64,000 nt of DNA from contig NC_135248.1 in the NCBI RefSeq assembly GCF_947623445.1, positions 11,851,820-11,915,819 on the forward strand, in the 5' to 3' direction. This DNA comes from Clavelina lepadiformis (lineage: Eukaryota > Chordata > Ascidiacea > Aplousobranchia > Clavelinidae). Each line of letters opens with the position of its first letter. Positions within the stretch are counted from its first letter, which is position 1. The notes below the pieces were generated by a model. The model made no database searches, was not told where the DNA came from, and saw only the letters and a program-made list of their open reading frames with translations. The translations under genes were made by a program, and so were the position numbers. Below, in pieces: positions 58,853 through 64,000 of the stretch.

Positions 58853-61800
58853 CTTAACCGCATTGAGAGCTTGAGTTGATGAAAGTTTGGTCTGGATTGA
58901 AACGACAGCATTGGCGCTTTATTCACTTCTCGTTTGAAATGTTTAAAACTTCAACATTACAGATATTCATCTTACACTGGCATGGGTTGTGTTGGCAGGC
59001 GCTGTTACGTCAACTGTTACCGTATGCTCTGAAAGCGTAAGTCATCTTGTTATAATGACGGAACAGAGATCTGACGAATGTAGAACCGCAATAAAGACAC
59101 AATCGTCTTGTAACCCAAGCGCCACAATTTCTACTGAGATAATGACGCAGATTAATCGTTGTTGCCACCATGAGTCATGCAAAGGTCCATCCATGCCAAG
59201 GTTTGATAAGGAAAAGATATTCCAACCACACGGACCGAACTTTTTGCTAAACAACGACGTTTTACTATTGCATTACACTTTCTCATTGAAAACTTTAAAA
59301 TCTTCAAACGGAAAATACCAAGATATATGTTAGCTCGTTAGTCTATAAAACATACACATATTTCATATTTGCTTTGCCCCTATAAAACAATTTCCTTATG
59401 AATGTCTTGTTTTACCGCAAAACGTTTTCTCTTTACGCTTAAAACGGTACACAGTACCAAGTACTCACTTTTGACAATATTCCTGTAGTAGGCTATATAA
59501 GCATGGTCGGGATTGACCAGACTGTGCAATAATTTTTTGACGATTTAAACGTTTCGAAATAATTTTAAATTATTTTTCGTCATGCGGATTCAGTAGATCG
59601 AGCCTAGCACGAATCAGAAAAGCAAGACATTGAAATTATGCGATACCATTCAGCTGATTCAAGAATAAGGGTATTGATCTATGGCCCATACCGTATCGGT
59701 CAAAGGCATAACGATCGTTGTTTATTTAAGCAGTTTTAAGTGAAAGGCAGAGAAATTGTGTCACGGCCAGCATATGAACAGAGGAAGCGACGCAAGCGAT
59801 AGACAGTATACAGTAGACACCATTGTTAACTCTTGATAAGCGAGTTATAAGCCGTGATTATGCTGCTGCTGAGTTCGACTTGAGGTCAAGCAACTAAAAA
59901 GCTCTTTTATACGTTGCATTCGCCGCAAGGTTTATGATTTTAATTATTTATAAGCAGAAAGTCTTAAGTAAGAAACAATCGACATATAATCCATTTCGAA
60001 TATTCGCTTCTGAATTAAACCATTTATGTCCACATAACCCCTTAAGCACTGAATGACAGGGTTGTCAGATTTTAAAACGTCTAAACCACTACGAAGACAT
60101 CTCGATTTTATTCTGATTTAAATTGAAAGTGTAATCCAGGGATATGCAAGGCCAGTTTTGTATGTTACATTCTTGCAATTAATGCAAGGTGTTCGAGAAG
60201 GAATTGTTCTGTCTTTATTGTAGCGTTAATTACGACCCTATAGGCGTCATCACTTCATGCTTTGTGGAAGTACAGCTTTACGTAACTATGCACCCTTGCA
60301 GTAATCGCCACAACACGCCCCGGGCTGTTGAAATATTTTTGAATTGTTGTCAAAATATTCCATCTTTAAGCGCTTTATGGAAGCCCGTATTCTAAATAAA
60401 AGCAGACAGCCAACACGTCGTTTGTAGAATTCCAGTTCCCAAACAGTTAAAGTGTGACGTAGGCAAAACTGGATTAAGTGCAGCATGTTGAAGAAAGCAA
60501 GTTTAAGCATCAGAAAGTAGTTGTCAGCGCTATACAACTTGATCAATATTTTAAAGTGCATCATCTCTCTCAAGCAAACAGATTTGTTTTTGTCGAATGG
60601 CTATTGAAGGCACATTGACATGTTTTGGACGAGTATTACATGCACAAAATGCATTTGGGAATTGGTTTTTGGAGTCAAAATCGTTAGAAGTTTGTTATGA
60701 AGCTGCTGCGTTCGCGTTTTTGTTTGAATTTCGGCTTTCCGCATTTTTTTGTGGGTGCATATAGCAGGCCCGAACTGTTATTAGAACTTGATTTATGCCC
60801 TGCTGAGTGCGGGACATATTTATTATCCGGAATAGTTCCATTTATAATCCGGATATTACAGCTTTGGTGAGAGCATAAGACAGGTTTTGAGGCGGCTGAA
60901 ACGTTAATTTATTGATAGAACTGTCGTAAATGTGTGCAGGTTGTCTGCGATCTTTAAGTAATAGTTCTGTTCGAATCACGTCGTTTCAGAATGTTTGCGG
61001 TTACTCAACTTGTGTTAAGTTACAGAAGCTTTCTGACGGAATTTAAGTAGCTTACGCCTTTACACACACTTTAAACCTGATTAAAAAAAACAAATAAAAG
61101 TTATTTAAGCTGATTATTACTGACAGCTGATTTCATGCGTAGGTTAATTGTAATTGCGATATTCGGGAGTTTTTAGCTATATATGTTCAGCATGGTCTGA
61201 TGCCCATTCAAAATCAAACAGTGAACAATAAAGCATGATAATGAGGAATCATAACAAGGGTCCACAGGCAAATGATAGCAACACACAGTTTTGTTGAACC
61301 ATACGTCGCGGTTTAGAAGAAGTTATAATAGGCTGTCTTCTTCACCTTGATGGTTACTTTGTCAAATCGCGTGCATAAATCCAAGGTCACCCGTGTATTG
61401 TAGATCGTTGCGTGACGTCACGACGCCGATTAATTGTTAAAATATGATGAGTAAAAATCGTGATTCCCCGCTGATCATGTTAATCAAACTTAATAGAATA
61501 AAAGCCGAATTATCAAAATTTTGTAATTTTTCTAAAGTTTCGAGTCGATTGTGTTGTCATGTTTCACAAACTGTAACTTTTTTCGTAATTGTACGACGTT
61601 GTGGCGCTGGTTAAGTATCAAATGTACGATCGATGACTGCGCAAGACTCGTCAAAAACACAACAGGCCATGTTGATCGATTCTATTGAGGCCGAAATATT
61701 GCAATTACATTTATTGTAAAAAATTGAGTCGACTGTTTTTATTCCTTTTATATTTATTTATTCATTTATTCATTTTAGTGCAATGCAAATGGCCAAAATG

Positions 61801-62892
61801 TTTATTTTTGTTTATTTTAGCAGATTATCACGATTAACTGCATTCGTTTGAAATTTGAAGGCTAGTTTAATTTTCCCAAAAAGTTTCGGTCAACTTCATG
61901 CAAGTGGTTACTGCTAAAAGCATAAAAATATTATCACATTTTTTGATTAACGTCATCCACTTAAACTCGACTCCAAACCGGCTCGATTTTCCGAAATCTA
62001 AGTCACTATCTATTGGCACCAAAGCAGCCCCAACTCCTTGCAGTAAAAGCAGGAAAATTCATCAGAGCTGTTTTCAGCCGTAGTCTACTTAGCAAGAGGA
62101 TCACCCACTGCGCTATTCAACTTAATGTCAATGGTTACAGTATAATTTATTCATTGCCTGGCAATACTACAAGGTTTTGGCTAATACGCATTCAGCACTT
62201 AGGCAGGCAGGGAGAGAAAGATGGAATTTAGGTTATTTTGGGATTAGACTTTCATTTCCATCCGAACTCATTATTTATTATTAAACAGTTTCCGTTTTGG
62301 AAAAACCCTAGACAAGTTGCATCCCACATTGCAATTTGCAACCATTCCGCAAAAAAACTTATCAATAAATAAATTGTTTCATCTTTTGTTTTCGCCATGA
62401 CAGCAAAATTAGAAACATCAAATTTTGGCACAGTTAACGGGGGTCGAAATGACTGATCAGTAAATGCTATATAGCCACAGCTTTTGTAGGTTTACAGGGG
62501 TGATGGGGATTGATTTACTAACCGGCTTGAAAAAAGTATAAGCCTGTAAAAAGAGCTTTTTATTCTTATTGGCAGATGTTTTATTGGCTTTGAGACCTAA
62601 ACTGTATTTGTTTTTGTTAGTTAAAGTAATTAAGGCTTTCTGCGAGGACTTTTAGAAACTCAATTTTATTTGGGGTCTCTTTAAAAAGACCGACAAACGC
62701 ACCTTATTGCAATAGTTGATTGAATATTTATCGAATCGGCCTGGATGCTGCAAATCGATATATCGACAGTTGGAAGCTAAACTGAAACGAAATTGCATCT
62801 TTAAATGCTCTATCTGGAATTAATTCGTTCGTTTCTCCCCGTGAGCGCAACTTCTTAAAATTTCCCCGTGGGCTTTTTATCACCTGTTCAAC
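58853..62892. other. 4-kb intergenic region
   Basis: No supportable gene is seen. A 114-codon open frame at 58989-59333 has several cysteines (including RCCHHESC) but no recognised domain, no neighbour exon and no signal. Frames at 60189-60573 and 61898-62231 are unremarkable. T-rich runs occur near 61735-61830. Confidence 0.45.
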
Positions 62893-63789
62893 ATGGTCGG
62901 TTCTGCTGATAACGCGAAATCGAGACTTGGAATAAGAGAGAAGACAATGAAGTCATCGTCAATTGAAAAAGATCGGCGAACGTTGAGCGCCTCGCAGCCT
63001 CAGAGCGTCTCGGATGACCGCGGATTTAGCCAGATTGCCAGGTTGTCAGAAACCAGCGACACTCCGACAACATCCAGAAGAAGGCACTCCAAAAGTACGA
63101 AGAGCGCTAGTACGTTAGAAGATTTTGCCTTGATGGGTTCACTGGGTAGTGTGGGTACAAGCCGGTCTCCGCTTTCGATTCAGAAATACAAGAACTACAC
63201 CAACATGCCGTCTACGTCTAACCCTGCTTGCATGAGCACAATTACAGGTCGGTAAGGTAATTTCAACGCTATAGAAGTTGCACGTTATGAATGCTGTACG
63301 GTATTATTGAAAAGCGCAAGCTGCTTATACGTATAAACTTACAATTTAGAATGTCTGTCGAATCGGATGGTTAACATGCTTCAAGTTCCGTTTCCAATTA
63401 GAAAAAACAGTTATTATGCAATTATAGTTAGTTAGTTAACTTTATATCGAGTATAACCAATTGTTATTGAGCTTGTACGGACAATGATAGGCTAAACTGT
63501 GTTCAAAAGGATAAACACATTTCGACATACACATACTGTATATTGAATTACTTCTAAGTCAGACATTTTTCGGCCTTGAAACAAGTTGCTTATTTAATAG
63601 GCTCAAGTGGAATCTATGGAGTCCCCGACCGAGTACGGGACTCTAACACGCTTGAAAGCAGACGGTGTCAGAAGGCAGTTGATGACAACTCGAAACCCAA
63701 AAATTACCACATCAAGTCGATCCGCAAAGGAGTCCCGGAGATTATGTCCACAAATCGTAGAGGACAGACCCAGCAAATACCTACAAAAA
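62893..63789 (+). CDS. 5' exons of an unidentified Ser-rich protein, running off the window
   Basis: The first exon starts at ATG 62893 and encodes about 119 residues rich in Ser, Thr, Arg and Lys (for example RRRHSKSTKSASTLEDFALMGSLGS, quoted from two adjoining parts), with no recognised domain; it looks disordered and phosphorylatable. Two donors are possible (63248 or 63252) paired with acceptors at 63600 or 63607, and both give the same downstream frame, continuing GIYGVPDRVRDSNTLESRRC to about 63789, where a GTATGT donor follows. The gene continues to the right. I do not recognise the family and assign no function. Confidence 0.55.
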
Positions 63790-64000
63790 GTATGTTGCAC
63801 TAGCGGTTAAAATATTCTCACATAAAATGTAACAGTGTAAAATGGCTTATAAAATTAGTAAGGGGCGTTTCCTGATACGTAACTCACAGTCCTTGTAAAA
63901 ACCCAGTACTACAGCTCTGTATAGTGTATAGCTTTCCCATTGACATTGGAATATTTTTAAGTCTAGCTATTAAAAATGATTGGTTTTCAAAACGATCGCG
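63790..64000. other. Putative intron at the right edge
   Basis: This is AT-rich sequence after the putative donor at 63790. Nothing else is seen. Confidence 0.4.

Noticed and set aside
58989..59333. 114-codon cysteine-containing open frame
   Set aside because: No signal peptide, recognised domain or partner exon; it follows the poly(A) signal of the mosaic gene. Left as unassigned.

Overview
The window is animal genomic DNA: AT-rich, with split genes, GT-AG introns that are mostly 50-600 bp, AATAAA signals and cut-and-paste transposons. The gene set (TBC1D32/broad-minded, CRIP, ZNRD2, 14-3-3, a ZP-domain protein and an astacin/kringle/thrombospondin protein) and the compact introns suggest an invertebrate deuterostome. 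A tunicate such as Ciona is my best guess, by inference only. There is no prokaryotic, viral, rRNA, tRNA or CRISPR sequence that I can support.

The left half is built by one event. Positions 1-10590 match 21557-34737, and the 10591/34737 arrangement is exactly what a head-to-tail tandem duplication of a ~24.15-kb unit (10591-34737) would give. The window holds the right-hand 10.6 kb of copy 1 and all of copy 2. The unit runs: 3' part of a class A GPCR (11973-14877), a hAT MITE (15896-16214), a 22-finger C2H2 gene on the minus strand (16773-19040), CRIP, then the 5' half of TBC1D32. One breakpoint lies in a TBC1D32 intron and the other inside the GPCR. Copy 1 therefore carries a TBC1D32 cut after exon 12 (5716-10566), and copy 2 carries a GPCR lacking TM1-3. 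An intact GPCR should lie to the left of the window. The copies differ by a hAT insertion (23842-24235), a 2.4-kb block with a zinc-finger pseudogene (24341-26746), smaller indels, and a sharp change in divergence at that block.

The full TBC1D32 gene (29866-42952) can be modelled as 28 in-phase exons giving 1300 aa. A 2.7-kb P-element-family transposon (36186-38893) sits exactly at the 3' splice site of its fifteenth intron and has an 8-bp target duplication that copies the acceptor AG.

The right half is single copy: an intronless 14-3-3 gene (45753-46487), ZNRD2 (46879-47749), a secreted EGF+ZP protein on the minus strand (50353-48576), and head-to-head with it a 16-exon gene (53407-58720). 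That last gene encodes a secreted protein with an antistasin-like module, an astacin fold whose zinc site is broken, three kringles and three TSP1 repeats. This unusual architecture is the most novel item here. A gene of unknown type starts at 62893 and runs off the right edge.
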